This document shows positions 1 to 9,434 of a stretch of DNA of 64,000 nt, piece after piece (position 1 is the stretch's first letter; each line of letters starts with the position of its first letter). Made by a program: the position numbers and the translations under genes. A model generated the notes under the pieces. The model was not told where the DNA came from, searched no databases, and saw only the letters and a list, made by a program, of their open reading frames with translations. The DNA is from Streptomyces rishiriensis (GTDB lineage: Bacteria > Actinomycetota > Actinomycetes > Streptomycetales > Streptomycetaceae): positions 124,001 to 188,000 of the forward strand of contig NZ_BEWA01000004.1 of the NCBI RefSeq assembly GCF_003112535.1, given 5' to 3'.

Positions 1-265
1 GCTCGACGATCTGCCGCAGCAGCGCCACGAAGGCGTCGGGGTCGGGCGGGTCGCGCAGGTCGGCGCCCGCGCAGAAGGCGCCGCCGGTGTGGGTGAGGAC
101 GACGGCGCGCACGTCGGTGTCCTCGGCGCACTCGGCGAGCGATGCGGCGAGCCGCGTGACGAGCGCCGAGGACAGGGCGTTGCGGGTGGCGGGCGAGTCG
201 AGGCTGAGCGTGTGGACGCCGCGCTCGCGGGAGTGTCCGACCGGGGAGGCCTGCGCCGGTGTCAT
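1..265 (-). CDS. Enoyl-CoA hydratase/isomerase family protein (N-terminal part)
   Basis: The 88 visible residues read as a crotonase-fold N-terminus: an opening strand, a SPATRNALSS-like segment, and the oxyanion-hole motif GGAFCAGADLRD. Such enzymes hydrate or isomerise 2-enoyl-CoA thioesters in the cytoplasm. The ATG at 265-263 overlaps the TGA of the upstream ligase gene by four bases (ATGA), so it is translationally coupled as the last visible gene of the acyl-CoA operon. The C-terminal catalytic region lies outside the window, so substrate cannot be judged. Confidence 0.85.
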   Translation of the reverse strand, partial: MTPAQASPVGHSRERGVHTLSLDSPATRNALSSALVTRLAASLAECAEDTDVRAVVLTHTGGAFCAGADLRDPPDPDAFVALLRQIVE

Positions 266-1830
266 GGGCGCTCCCGCAGCAGGCGGCGCAGGATCTTGCC
301 GGACGCGGCGCGCGGCACCGCGTCGACGAAGGTGACGTCGCGGACGCGTTTGTAGGGGGCGACGCGTTCGGCGACGAACATGGCGACCTCTCCTTCGGAC
401 AGGCCGGGCGCGGTCGGCTGGCGGACCACGTAGGCGTGGGGGACCTCGTTGCCGTCGTCGTTGCAGACGCCGACGACGGCCGCGTCCGCTATGCCGGGGT
501 GGGTGAGCAGCAGTGCCTCCAGTTCGGCCGGGGCGACCTGGAAGCCCTTGTACTTGATGAGCTCCTTGACGCGCTCGACGACGAACAGCCAGCCGTCGGC
601 GTCGACCCGTCCGACGTCGCCGGTGTGCAGCCAGCCGTCGGCGTCGATCATGTCGGCGGTGGCGTCGGGGCGGCCGAGGTAGCCCTTCATGACCTGGGGG
701 CCGCGGATCAGGACCTCGCCCGCCTCGCCGGCGTCGAGGTCGCGGCCGGGGTCGTCGAGGGCGACGATCCGCATCTCGGTGCCGGCGATGAGTCTGCCGA
801 CGGTGCCGGCGGGGGCCTCGCGCATGGCGTCCAGAGGGACGACGTGCGTGCCCGGGGACAGTTCCGTCATGCCGTAGGCCTGGCCGACGGGCGGCAGGTT
901 CAGGCGTTTCGCGCAGGCCTCGGCGAGGTCGGCGTCGAGCGGTGCGGCCGCGCTGACGACGTGGCGCAGGGACGACAGGTCGTACCGGGCGACGGACGGG
1001 TGCTTGGCGAGGGCGAGGACGATCGGCGGGGCCACGTACAGGGCGGTGATGCGGTGGTCCTGGACGGCCGCGAGGAACGTCTCCAGGTCGAAGCGGGGCA
1101 GTACGACGACGGTGGCGCCCTGTCGCAGCGGAGCGTTCATCAGGGCGGTCAGGCCGTAGATGTGGGAGAAGGGCAGCACGGCGAGGATGCGGTCGCCGGG
1201 GCCGGCGGAGATCGCCGACCGGAGCTGGTCGAGGTTGGTGGCGATCTGGCGGTGGGTGAGCATGACGCCCTTGGGGACGCCGGTGGTGCCGGAGGAGTAG
1301 GGCAGGACCGCCACGTCCTCGGCCGGGTCGATGCCGACCCGGGGTTCGGGGGCGTCGGAGGCGAGCATGTCGATCAGCGAGCGGTGTCCGGGCGCGCTGT
1401 CGCAGACGAGGATCTCCTCGACGCCGCCCGCGAGTTCGGCGGCGCGGCGGGCGGTGTCCAGCAGCGGGGAGACGGTGACGATCCAGCGGGCGGCGCTGTC
1501 GCCGAGCTGCTTGGCGAACTCCTCGGCGGTGGCGAGCGGGTGCACGGTGGTGACGGTGGCGCCCGCGCGCGTGGCCGCGTAGAAGGCGAGAGGGAACGCG
1601 ACGGTGTTGGGGCTGTGCAGGGCCAGCACGTCGCCCTTGCGGACCCCCGCCTCGGCGAGCGCGGCGGCGATCCTGCGGTGGAAGCGGTCCACCTGGTCGT
1701 AGGTGAGGGCGGTGCCGTCCGTGCCGTCGACGAGTGCGGGAAGCTCGCCGAACTCCGCGGCGCGGCCCAGCACGGCGTCGTGGATGGGCAGGTCGACGGG
1801 CGGGACGTCTGCGTACGGGCTGCGGAACAC
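262..1830 (-). CDS. AMP-dependent acyl-CoA synthetase, 4-coumarate-CoA ligase-like
   Basis: A 522-residue ANL-superfamily ligase that activates a carboxylic acid to an acyl-adenylate and then an acyl-CoA. Visible motifs are the P-loop YSSGTTGVPKG near residue 175, the YGMTE A5 motif, the hinge segment GWLHTGD, and the C-terminal lysine motif PRAASGKILRR. The family length is about 500-550. I chose GTG at 1830 over the GTG 15 bases upstream because AGGAGG lies immediately before 1830 and inside the longer version. It sits 28 bases after the acyl-CoA dehydrogenase and overlaps the enoyl-CoA hydratase. The natural acid is not deducible; operon context favours a branched or terpenoid acid over coumarate. 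Confidence 0.9.
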   Translation of the reverse strand: MFRSPYADVPPVDLPIHDAVLGRAAEFGELPALVDGTDGTALTYDQVDRFHRRIAAALAEAGVRKGDVLALHSPNTVAFPLAFYAATRAGATVTTVHPLATAEEFAKQLGDSAARWIVTVSPLLDTARRAAELAGGVEEILVCDSAPGHRSLIDMLASDAPEPRVGIDPAEDVAVLPYSSGTTGVPKGVMLTHRQIATNLDQLRSAISAGPGDRILAVLPFSHIYGLTALMNAPLRQGATVVVLPRFDLETFLAAVQDHRITALYVAPPIVLALAKHPSVARYDLSSLRHVVSAAAPLDADLAEACAKRLNLPPVGQAYGMTELSPGTHVVPLDAMREAPAGTVGRLIAGTEMRIVALDDPGRDLDAGEAGEVLIRGPQVMKGYLGRPDATADMIDADGWLHTGDVGRVDADGWLFVVERVKELIKYKGFQVAPAELEALLLTHPGIADAAVVGVCNDDGNEVPHAYVVRQPTAPGLSEGEVAMFVAERVAPYKRVRDVTFVDAVPRAASGKILRRLLRERP

Positions 1831-1858
1831 GGTTCCTCCTGGCACGGCGGTGTGCTGC

Positions 1859-2998
1859 CTAGTACGACTTGGGCAGGCCCAGGGTCTGGTGGGAGACGTA
1901 GTTGAGAATCATCTCGCGGCTCACCGGGGCGATGCGAGCCACGCGGGAGGCCGTGATCAGCCGGGCGAGCCCGAACTCGCGGGTGAGGCCGTTGCCGCCG
2001 AGGGTGTGCACGGCCTGGTCGACCGCCTTCACGCAGGCCTCTCCGGCCGCGTACTTGGCCATGTTGGCGGCTTCGCCCGCGCCGGCGTCGTCGCCCGCGT
2101 CGTAGAGGCGGGCCGCCTTCTGCATCATCAGCCGGGCCAGTTCGAGTTCGATGTGGGCCTGCGCGAGGGGGTGGGCGATGGCCTGGTGGGCGCCGATCGG
2201 GGTGTTCCAGACGATGCGTTCGCGCGCGTACGCGACGGCTCGCGCGAGGGCGTGCCGGCCCATGCCGATCGCGAAGGCGGCCGTCATGACGCGCTCGGGG
2301 TTGAGGCCGGCGAACAGTTGCAGCAGGCCCGCGTCCTCGTCGCCCACGAGCGCCTCGGCGGGGAGCCGGACGTCGTCCAGGGCCAGCTCGAACTGCCGCT
2401 CCACGCTGTCGAGTTCCATGTCGATGGCGCGGCGGGTGAAGCCGGGGGCGTCGCGCGGGACGATGAACAGGCAGGGCTTGAGGCGGCCGGTGCGGGCGTC
2501 CTCGGTGCGGCCGACGACGAGGGTGGCGTCGGCGATGTCGACGCCGGAGACGAACACCTTGCGGCCGGTCAGCAGCCAGTCGCCGCTCGCGCCGTCGCGG
2601 CGGGCGGTGGTGGCGATGCGGTGGCTGTTGGAGCCGGCGTCGGGCTCGGTGATGCCGAACGCCATGAGGCGGCTGCCGTCGGCCAGCGCGGGCAGCCACT
2701 CCCGTTTCTGGGCGTCCGTGCCGAAGCGGGCGATGACCGTGCCGCAGATCGCCGGGGAGACGATCATCATCAGGAGGGGGTTTCCGGCCGCGCCCAGCTC
2801 TTCGAGGATGAGGGAGAGTTCGGTGATGCCGCCGCCCCCGCCGCCGTACTCCTGGGGCAGGTTGACGCCGATGTAGCCGAGCTTGGCGGCCTCCTGCCAC
2901 AGGGCGCCGTGGTCGCCGTCGTGGGCGCGGCTCCTCGCGAAGGCCGACACCGCCGCTCGCAGTGCCCTGTGCTCGTCGGACTCGATGAGGGTGGTCAC
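1859..2998 (-). CDS. Acyl-CoA dehydrogenase
   Basis: A 379-residue FAD-dependent acyl-CoA dehydrogenase that introduces the alpha-beta double bond. It shows the N-terminal helical domain, the LPQEYGGGGGG segment, the middle beta domain with ITEPDAGSN (CoA/FAD contact), and the C-terminal helical domain with HTLGGNGLTREF and an RIAPVSREMILNY end. Length is normal for the family. The GTG start at 2998 follows an AAGGAG-type ribosome site. It lies between the biotin carboxylase gene (97-base gap) and the ligase, which suggests a role like isovaleryl- or citronellyl-CoA dehydrogenation. Specificity is inferred from neighbours only. Confidence 0.9.
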   Translation of the reverse strand: MTTLIESDEHRALRAAVSAFARSRAHDGDHGALWQEAAKLGYIGVNLPQEYGGGGGGITELSLILEELGAAGNPLLMMIVSPAICGTVIARFGTDAQKREWLPALADGSRLMAFGITEPDAGSNSHRIATTARRDGASGDWLLTGRKVFVSGVDIADATLVVGRTEDARTGRLKPCLFIVPRDAPGFTRRAIDMELDSVERQFELALDDVRLPAEALVGDEDAGLLQLFAGLNPERVMTAAFAIGMGRHALARAVAYARERIVWNTPIGAHQAIAHPLAQAHIELELARLMMQKAARLYDAGDDAGAGEAANMAKYAAGEACVKAVDQAVHTLGGNGLTREFGLARLITASRVARIAPVSREMILNYVSHQTLGLPKSY

Positions 2999-3095
2999 GG
3001 TGGCTCCTTCGTCTGGCGGCTCGTCCTGGCTGGTCCTGGCTGGTCCCGTTCACACGGCCGGGCCGCATGTCGATGCGGCCCCGCGCCCCTTGTCG

Positions 3096-4952
3096 TCAGC
3101 CGCTCTCCACCACTGCCAGGAGCGTGCCGACCTCCACTTGCTGCCCTCGGGTCACATGCAGCGCCGTCACCGTGCCCTGCGCCGGCGCGGCGATGACGTG
3201 CTGCATCTTCATCGCTTCGAGCCACAGGAGCGGTTCACCGGCCCGGACACCCGATCCGGTGACGAGACCGTCCGCGAGCCTGACGACCGTGCCCGGCATC
3301 GGGGCCAGGAGGGAGCCCGGCGCGTGCTGGGCCTGCGGGTCGGGGAAGCGGGGAAGGACGGTCAGGACGTCGGCGTTGACGTGGACGCGGTCGCCGTAGC
3401 GGGCGACGTCGAAGCGGCGCCGTACGCCGTCGATCTCCAGGACGACCAGCCCGGCGTCGGCCGACACCACCTGGACGCCCTCGGCCGTGAGGCCCGTGCG
3501 GGTGTGGCGGTAGCGGACCTCCCTCTCCTCGCCCGCGACCGCGTACCGCTTCGTCTGCGGCTGGGACGGCAGGTTGCGCCAGCCGCCGACGCCCCGGCGC
3601 GAGCCGGCGCCCGCCGCCTCGGCGAGGGCGGCCGCGAGCGGGGCGTACGGGTCGGGGGCGGCCTCGGTCAGCTCGGCGAGGTGACGGTCGTAGAAGCCGG
3701 TGTCCATGCGCGCCGAGGTGAACTCCTCGTGGCGCAGGGAGCGGACGAGGAGGTCGCGGTTGGTGACGGGGCCGTGGACAGCCGCCCGTTCCAGCGCGCC
3801 CGCCAGTCGGCGAATCGCCTCCGCGCGCGTGGGGGCGTGGGCGACCGCCTTGGCGAGCATGGGGTCGTAGTGGACGCCGATCTCGTCGCCGTCGGCGTAG
3901 CCGGTGTCCAGGCGGACGCCGTCCGGGACGGCCAGGCGGTGCAGGACGCCGGTCTGCGGGGTCCAGTCGGCCGCGGGGTCCTCGGCGTAGAGGCGGGCCT
4001 CGATCGCGTGCCCGCGCGCGGGCGGCGGCCCGGCGGGCAGGGCCGCGCCCTCCGCGATCCTGAGCTGCTCGGCCACCAGGTCGAGGCCGAAGACCGCCTC
4101 GGTGACGGGGTGTTCGACCTGGAGGCGGGTGTTCATCTCCAGGAAGTGCGCCCGGCCGTCGGCGACGAGGAACTCGACGGTGCCCGCGCCCACGTAGTCC
4201 ACGGCGCGGGCGGCGCGCACGGCCAGCGTGCGCAGCCGCTCGGCGATCTCGTCCGTGAGTCCGGGCGCGGGCGCCTCCTCGACGACCTTCTGGTGGCGTC
4301 GCTGCAGCGAGCAGTCCCGGGTGCCCAGCGCCCACACCGTGCCGTGTGCGTCGGCGAGGATCTGCACCTCGACGTGGCGGCCGTTCTCGACGTACGGCTC
4401 GACGAACACCTCGCCGTCGCCGAAGGCGCTCGCGGCCTCGGCGCGCGCGCCCTCCAGCGCCGCCCCCAGCTCCTCCAGCCGGCGCACGACGCGCATCCCG
4501 CGCCCCCCGCCGCCCGCGGCCGCCTTCACCAGCACCGGCAGGTCGGCCTCCGTCACCTCGTCCGGGGACAGGGGCGCGAGGCCCATGAGCCGCTTGGCGC
4601 GGGTCTTGGAGGCCATCGCCTCGATCGCCTCGGGCGACGGTCCGATCCAGACCAGGCCGGCGTCCAGGACGGCCCGCGCGAAGCCGGCGTTCTCGGAGAG
4701 GAAGCCGTAGCCGGGGTGCACGGCGTCCGCGCCCGCCGCGACGGCGGCCTTCACCACGAGGTCGGCGCGCAGATAGGTGTCCGCGGGCGTGGCGCCGGGC
4801 AGCCGCACGGCCGTGTCGGCCACCCGTGTGTGGAGGGCGCCGGCGTCGGCGTCCGAGTGCACGGCGACGGTGCGGATGCCCGCCTCGCGGCAGGTCCGGA
4901 AGACCCGGCAGGCGATCTCGCCGCGGTTGGCCACCAGAACGGAAGTAATCAT
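3096..4952 (-). CDS. Acyl-CoA carboxylase alpha subunit (biotin carboxylase + BCCP)
   Basis: A 618-residue biotin-dependent carboxylase alpha subunit. The N-terminus MITSVLVANRGEIACRVFRT is the classical biotin carboxylase start. A glycine-rich ATP-grasp loop (KAAAGGGGRGMRV) follows, then the EMNTRLQVEHPVTE active-site segment. The C-terminus is a biotinyl domain with the modified lysine in LEAMKMQH. An in-frame upstream reading to 5300 is a shadow of the beta gene, so ATG 4952 is used; it is five bases from the beta stop. With the 535-residue beta protein next to it, this fits a methylcrotonyl- or geranyl-CoA-type carboxylase better than the propionyl-CoA enzyme. Confidence 0.92.
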   Translation of the reverse strand: MITSVLVANRGEIACRVFRTCREAGIRTVAVHSDADAGALHTRVADTAVRLPGATPADTYLRADLVVKAAVAAGADAVHPGYGFLSENAGFARAVLDAGLVWIGPSPEAIEAMASKTRAKRLMGLAPLSPDEVTEADLPVLVKAAAGGGGRGMRVVRRLEELGAALEGARAEAASAFGDGEVFVEPYVENGRHVEVQILADAHGTVWALGTRDCSLQRRHQKVVEEAPAPGLTDEIAERLRTLAVRAARAVDYVGAGTVEFLVADGRAHFLEMNTRLQVEHPVTEAVFGLDLVAEQLRIAEGAALPAGPPPARGHAIEARLYAEDPAADWTPQTGVLHRLAVPDGVRLDTGYADGDEIGVHYDPMLAKAVAHAPTRAEAIRRLAGALERAAVHGPVTNRDLLVRSLRHEEFTSARMDTGFYDRHLAELTEAAPDPYAPLAAALAEAAGAGSRRGVGGWRNLPSQPQTKRYAVAGEEREVRYRHTRTGLTAEGVQVVSADAGLVVLEIDGVRRRFDVARYGDRVHVNADVLTVLPRFPDPQAQHAPGSLLAPMPGTVVRLADGLVTGSGVRAGEPLLWLEAMKMQHVIAAPAQGTVTALHVTRGQQVEVGTLLAVVESG

Positions 4953-4957
4953 GAGCC

Positions 4958-6565
4958 TCACATCCGGAAGACGCCGAAGCCGCCGCGGGCGCCCTCGTAC
5001 GGAGCCGTGTGGACGGCCGACAGGCACAGGCCGAGCACGGTGCGGGTGTCGCGGGGGTCGATGACGCCGTCGTCGTAGAGCCGGCCGGAGAGGAACATCG
5101 GCAGCGACTCGGACTCGATCTGCTGCTCCACCATGGCGCGCAGGGCGGCGTCGGCGTCCTCGTCGTAGGGCCGGCCCTTCGCGGTCGCCGACTGCCGGGC
5201 GACGATGGACAGGACCCCGGCGAGCTGCTGCGGGCCCATCACGGCCGACTTGGCGCTCGGCCAGGCGAAGAGGAACCGGGGGTCGTAGGCGCGCCCGCAC
5301 ATGCCGTAGTGGCCGGCGCCGTAGGACGCGCCCATGAGCACGGACAGGTGCGGGACCTTCGAGTTGGAGACCGCGTTGATCATCATCGCGCCGTGCTTGA
5401 TGATGCCGCCCTGCTCGTACTCCTTGCCGACCATGTAGCCGGTGGTGTTGTGCAGGAAGAGCAGCGGGATGTCGCGCTGGTTGGCGAGCTGGATGAACTG
5501 GGCGGCCTTCTGCGACTCCTGGCTGAAGAGCACGCCCTGGGCGTTGGCGAGGATCCCGACCGGATAGCCGTGCAGGGCGGCCCAGCCGGTGACGAGGCTC
5601 GTGCCGTACAGGGGCTTGAACTCGTCGAAGTCGGAGCCGTCGACGATCCGGGCGATCACCTCGCGCGGGTCGAAGGGGGTGCGCAGGTCCCCGGGGACGA
5701 TGCCCAGGAGCTCCTCCTCGTCATACTTCGGAGGGACGGCCGGGCCGGGATCCGGGTACGCCTTGCGGTGGTTGAGGCGGGCGATCACGCGCCGCGCCTG
5801 GCGCAGGGCGTCGTGTTCGTCGACGGCGAAGTAGTCGGCGAGGCCCGACACACGCGCGTGCATCTCCGCGCCGCCCAGCGACTCGTCGTCGCTCTCCTCG
5901 CCGGTGGCCATCTTCACCAGCGGCGGCCCGCCGAGGAACACCTTCGCCCGCTCCTTGACCATGATCACGTGGTCGGACATGCCGGGGATGTACGCGCCTC
6001 CCGCGGTCGAGTTGCCGAAGACCACGGCGACGGTCGGGACGCCCGCGGCGGAGAGGCGGGTCAGATCGCGGAAGACGGCCCCGCCCGGGATGAAGATCTC
6101 CTTCTGCGAGGGCAGGTCGGCGCCGCCCGACTCCACCAGGCTGACGCAGGGCAGCCGGTTGGCCAGCGCGATGTCGTCGGCCCGCAGGGCCTTCTTCAGC
6201 GACCAGGGGTTGCTGGCGCCGCCCCGCACGGTCGGGTCGTTGGCGGTGATCAGGCACTCGACGCCTTCGACGACGCCGATGCCGGTGACGAGGGAAGCGC
6301 CGACCGCGTACTCGGGGGAGGCGCTGCCCCAGGCGGCCAGCGGCGACAGTTCCAGGAACGGCGTGTCGGGGTCGAGGAGCAGCTCGATGCGCTCACGGGC
6401 GAGGAGCTTGCCGCGGGCGCGGTGCCGGGCGACGTACTTCTCCCCGCCCCCCGCCAGCGCCTTCGCGTGCTCGGCGTCGAGGTCGGCCAGCTTGGCGAGC
6501 ATGCTCTCGCGGTGTGCGCGGTAGTCGGGGCCGTGGATGTCCAAGGCGGACGTGATGACCGTCAA
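4958..6565 (-). CDS. Acyl-CoA carboxylase beta subunit (carboxyltransferase)
   Basis: A 535-residue carboxyltransferase with paired crotonase-fold halves. Visible are SLVESGGADLP, the GNSTAGGAYIPGMSDHVIMV segment, FLHNTTGYMVG, and MGASYGAGHYGMCGRAYDPRF. Length and motifs are those of methylcrotonyl-CoA carboxylase beta (MccB/LiuB) and geranyl-CoA carboxylase AtuC. The start is a TTG at 6565 overlapping the TGA of the AtuA-like gene (TTGA), with GGAGG seven bases before it; no ATG fits the conserved N-terminus [12 protein letters not shown]. It carboxylates the gamma carbon of an unsaturated branched acyl-CoA together with the alpha subunit. Confidence 0.92.
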   Translation of the reverse strand: MTVITSALDIHGPDYRAHRESMLAKLADLDAEHAKALAGGGEKYVARHRARGKLLARERIELLLDPDTPFLELSPLAAWGSASPEYAVGASLVTGIGVVEGVECLITANDPTVRGGASNPWSLKKALRADDIALANRLPCVSLVESGGADLPSQKEIFIPGGAVFRDLTRLSAAGVPTVAVVFGNSTAGGAYIPGMSDHVIMVKERAKVFLGGPPLVKMATGEESDDESLGGAEMHARVSGLADYFAVDEHDALRQARRVIARLNHRKAYPDPGPAVPPKYDEEELLGIVPGDLRTPFDPREVIARIVDGSDFDEFKPLYGTSLVTGWAALHGYPVGILANAQGVLFSQESQKAAQFIQLANQRDIPLLFLHNTTGYMVGKEYEQGGIIKHGAMMINAVSNSKVPHLSVLMGASYGAGHYGMCGRAYDPRFLFAWPSAKSAVMGPQQLAGVLSIVARQSATAKGRPYDEDADAALRAMVEQQIESESLPMFLSGRLYDDGVIDPRDTRTVLGLCLSAVHTAPYEGARGGFGVFRM

Positions 6566-8277
6566 AGCAGGGCCTCCGGGATGTCCAGGCAGCGGGAGCG
6601 CAGCCATTCGCCGAGCGCCTTGGCCTGCGGGTCGAAGCGGTGCTGGGCGGCGACGCCGTCGCCGAGGAGACCCTCGACGACGAAGTTCAGGGCACGAAGC
6701 CGGGGCAGGGCGTGCCGGGTGACGGGCAGCGGCCGGCTCTCCGGGAGGAGCTGCCGGAACCGTTCGACGGTCAGCTCGTGGGCGAGCCAGCGCCAGGCCT
6801 CGTCGGTGCGGGTCCACACCCCCACGTTGGCGTCGGAACCCTTGTCGCCGCTGCGGGCGCCGGCGACGAGCCCGAGGGGCGCCCGGCGCACCGGCCCCGG
6901 GGGCAGCGGCTCCGGCAGGTCCGGCTGCGCCGTCGGTCGAAGGACGCGGGCGGCGGCGGCCGGCGGGGGCGGCACGGGGGTGCGCCGCCCGTCGTGGAGG
7001 ACGGCGACGTGCTCGACGTCCTCCTGCGGGACGTGGGCGGCCTCGAACACCCCGTAGGGGGAGCCTTTCCCGGGCGGGGCGAGCACATGGAAGCCGGGGT
7101 AGCTGGCGAGGGCCAGTTCGATCGCGGCCCCGCTCAACGCCCGCCCCACGGCGGCCTGTTCCGGGTCGCGGACGACCAGCCGCAGCAGGGCGCTCGCCGT
7201 CTCCTCGGTGTCGGCGTCCGGCCGGTCGGTGCGGGCCAGCTCCCAACGGACCCCGGCAGGGCGGGACTCGGCGAGGGCGTCCGCCATCTGCTCCTTCACG
7301 AGTGCCGCCTTGGCCTCGATGTCGAGTCCGGTGAGCACGAAGACCACCTCGTTGCGGAAGCCGCCGAGGCGGGTGCGGCCGACCTTGAGGGTCGGCGGCG
7401 GGGCCTCGCCGCGCACGCCGTCGACACGGACCCGGTCGGGCCCGTCCTGGGCGAGCCGCACGGTGTCCAGGCGGGCGGTGACGTCGGGCCCGGCGTACCG
7501 GGCGCCTGCGGTCTCGTACAGGAGCTGCGCGGTCACCGTGCCGACGTCGACGAAGCCGCCCGTGCCGGGGTGCTTGGTGATGACGCAGCTGCCGTCCTCG
7601 TGGATCTCGGCGAGCGGGAAGCCGGGCCGCCGCAGGTCGCGGCCGCCCGCGCGACCGCTCCCGCGGGTCCCGCCGTCGGCGAAGAAGGCGTAGTTGCCGC
7701 CGGTGGCCTGTGTCCCGCACTCCAGGACGTGTCCGGCGACGACGGCGCCCGCGAGCCGGTCGTACTGCGTCGCCTCCCAGCCGAAGCGGGCGACGGCGGG
7801 ACCGGTCACGAGGGCCGCGTCGGTGACCCGCCCGGCGACGACGACGTCCGCGCCCTCGCGCAGACACGCGGCGATGCCGAAGCCGCCGAGGTAGGCGTGG
7901 GCGGTGAGGCTGTCGGGGTAGCGGGGGCCGAGGTCGTCGCCCTCGACGTGCGCGACGCGCACGGGGATGCCGAGCCGGTCCGCCAGCCGCCGCACGGCGT
8001 CGGCGAGTCCGGCGGGGTTGAGCCCGCCCGCGTTGGTGACGATCCGCACGCCCCGCTCGTGGGCGAGGCCGAGGGACTCCTCCAGCTGGCGCAGGAAGGT
8101 GCGGGCGTACCCGGCGGCGGGGTCCTTCATCCGGTCACGCCCGAGGATGAGCATGGTCAGCTCGGCGAGGTAGTCGCCGGTGAGGACGTCGAGCTCGCCG
8201 CCGGTGAGCATCTCGCGCAGGGCGTCGAAGCGGTCGCCGTAGAACCCGGAGGCGTTGCCGACGCGCAGCACGCTCAC
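6562..8277 (-). CDS. Acyclic terpene utilisation AtuA-like protein
   Basis: A 571-residue protein of the AtuA family (old DUF1446), known from citronellol/geraniol degradation clusters. It starts [19 protein letters not shown], carries the conserved [10 protein letters not shown] and TNAGGLNP segments, and ends with a small C-terminal domain containing [21 protein letters not shown]. The biochemical role of AtuA is not firmly established. GTG 8277 overlaps the preceding stop (GTGA) and TGA 6562 overlaps the next start, so it is tightly coupled on both sides. Its presence beside an acyl-CoA carboxylase is the main reason for calling the operon terpene/leucine-like. Confidence 0.85.
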   Translation of the reverse strand: MSVLRVGNASGFYGDRFDALREMLTGGELDVLTGDYLAELTMLILGRDRMKDPAAGYARTFLRQLEESLGLAHERGVRIVTNAGGLNPAGLADAVRRLADRLGIPVRVAHVEGDDLGPRYPDSLTAHAYLGGFGIAACLREGADVVVAGRVTDAALVTGPAVARFGWEATQYDRLAGAVVAGHVLECGTQATGGNYAFFADGGTRGSGRAGGRDLRRPGFPLAEIHEDGSCVITKHPGTGGFVDVGTVTAQLLYETAGARYAGPDVTARLDTVRLAQDGPDRVRVDGVRGEAPPPTLKVGRTRLGGFRNEVVFVLTGLDIEAKAALVKEQMADALAESRPAGVRWELARTDRPDADTEETASALLRLVVRDPEQAAVGRALSGAAIELALASYPGFHVLAPPGKGSPYGVFEAAHVPQEDVEHVAVLHDGRRTPVPPPPAAAARVLRPTAQPDLPEPLPPGPVRRAPLGLVAGARSGDKGSDANVGVWTRTDEAWRWLAHELTVERFRQLLPESRPLPVTRHALPRLRALNFVVEGLLGDGVAAQHRFDPQAKALGEWLRSRCLDIPEALL

Positions 8278-9140
8278 GACCCCGACCCCCTCGGCCCCTT
8301 CGCGTCCGCACGCTCCTGCGCGTCCGCGCGCCCCTTCGCGTCCGCACGCCCCTGCGGTCCCTTCGGCGGGCGGCCGGCGCCGGGCGGGCCGGCGAAGGCC
8401 TGGGCGACGTCCAGCCAGCGGTCCGCGTCGGGGCCCTCGGCGCGCAGGGCGAGGTCGGCGCGGTGGGCGCGCTGGGTGACCAGCAGGCAGAAGTCGAGGG
8501 CGGGGCCGGTGACGCGGTCCGTGGCGTCCTCGGGGCCGTAGGTCCACGACTCGCCCGAGGGACTGATCAGTTCGACGCGGAACTCCTCGAACGGCGTGGG
8601 CAGTCCGTGCACGCCGAAGGCGAAGTCGCGGGTGCGCACTCCGAGGCGGACGATGTGCCGGAGCCGGTCGGTGGGCGGGAGGACCGTGCCCAGCGCGTCC
8701 GCCACGTCCAGGCCGTGGGCCCAGGTCTCCATGAGCCGGGCGGTGGCCATCGAGGCGGCGGCCATGGGCGGTCCGTACCAGGGGAAACGCGCTCCCGCCG
8801 GAGCCGCCCGCAGGGCCTCCTCCAGGGCCCGGCGTCCGGCCCGCCAGTCGGCGAGCAGCTGTGCGGGCGGCTTCGCCGCGCCCTCCTCGGCGCCGTTGTC
8901 CACGAAGTCCCCGGGCGCGGAGAGCGCCTTCTCGACCTCACGGGCGAAGGCGCCCCGGTCGGTCACGGCCAGCACGGACGAGTGGTCGGTCCACGCGAGG
9001 TGCGCGATCTGGTGGGCGACGGTCCAGCCGGGGGCGGGGGTGGGAAGCCTCCATTGCTCCGGTCCCAACTCGGCTGCCAGCCGGTCGAGTTCGTCGCTTT
9101 CGGCGCGGAGGTCGTCGAGCACGGGGGTCGGGTCGGCCAT
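8274..9140 (-). CDS. TIGR03084 family protein (DinB/mycothiol-dependent-like fold)
   Basis: A 288-residue protein of the TIGR03084 group: it starts [19 protein letters not shown] and carries [15 protein letters not shown], with the histidine ligand of DinB-type metal sites, then [12 protein letters not shown]. These are predicted metal-binding proteins related to mycothiol-dependent isomerases; the reaction is unknown. The last 40 residues are a low-complexity tail of Ala, Asp, Lys and Arg repeats ([18 protein letters not shown]) that is probably not part of the fold. ATG 9140 is chosen because the family begins MAD; an in-frame ATG at 9152 is possible. No clear ribosome site is visible. It is the first gene of the operon. 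Confidence 0.8.
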   Translation of the reverse strand: MADPTPVLDDLRAESDELDRLAAELGPEQWRLPTPAPGWTVAHQIAHLAWTDHSSVLAVTDRGAFAREVEKALSAPGDFVDNGAEEGAAKPPAQLLADWRAGRRALEEALRAAPAGARFPWYGPPMAAASMATARLMETWAHGLDVADALGTVLPPTDRLRHIVRLGVRTRDFAFGVHGLPTPFEEFRVELISPSGESWTYGPEDATDRVTGPALDFCLLVTQRAHRADLALRAEGPDADRWLDVAQAFAGPPGAGRPPKGPQGRADAKGRADAQERADAKGPRGSGS

Positions 9141-9173
9141 GGGGTGGAGCATGGCAGCGCACCGAGAAACAAT

Positions 9174-9185
9174 CAAGCATGCTTG
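9174..9185. promoter_or_regulatory. Perfect 12-bp palindrome CAAGCATGCTTG at the acyl-CoA operon promoter
   Basis: The palindrome CAAGCATGCTTG starts 33 bases before the TIGR03084 start, in a short AT-richer stretch. Palindromes of this size in front of acyl-CoA catabolic operons are usual TetR-family operators. No TetR gene is visible in the window; it could lie beyond position 1 at the operon's downstream end. The regulator is inferred. Confidence 0.5.
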
Positions 9186-9434
9186 CATGAATACGCCACC
9201 GCACGAGGGGCCACACCCTCCCCGGCCGGCCGGGCGGCGGTGGGACGCGGTCAGGGGGTACGGCCGAGATGCAGCCGGAAGGGACAGCAGCGCGACCTTG
9301 AGCGGGTGACCGACTCCCTTGTGTGCGGCTGTCGATCGGGGTCGTGGAGGTTGCGCATGGTGGGGTCGTCGTTGATGTGCGGGGCCTGGCGGATCGGGCC
9401 GGGGACGGTGCTGGTTCCAGGCCGGTGACGCCGG
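9186..9434. other. Intergenic stretch with no supported gene
   Basis: About 250 bases between the start of the acyl-CoA operon and the end of the GNAT gene. Open frames exist but have no ribosome site or recognisable protein. It marks the left edge of the putative RiPP block. Confidence 0.5.

Noticed and set aside
259..1905. 548-codon plus-strand open frame over the ligase gene
   Set aside because: Antisense shadow: low-complexity Gly/Asp/Val composition, no motifs, while the minus strand encodes a clear ANL ligase.
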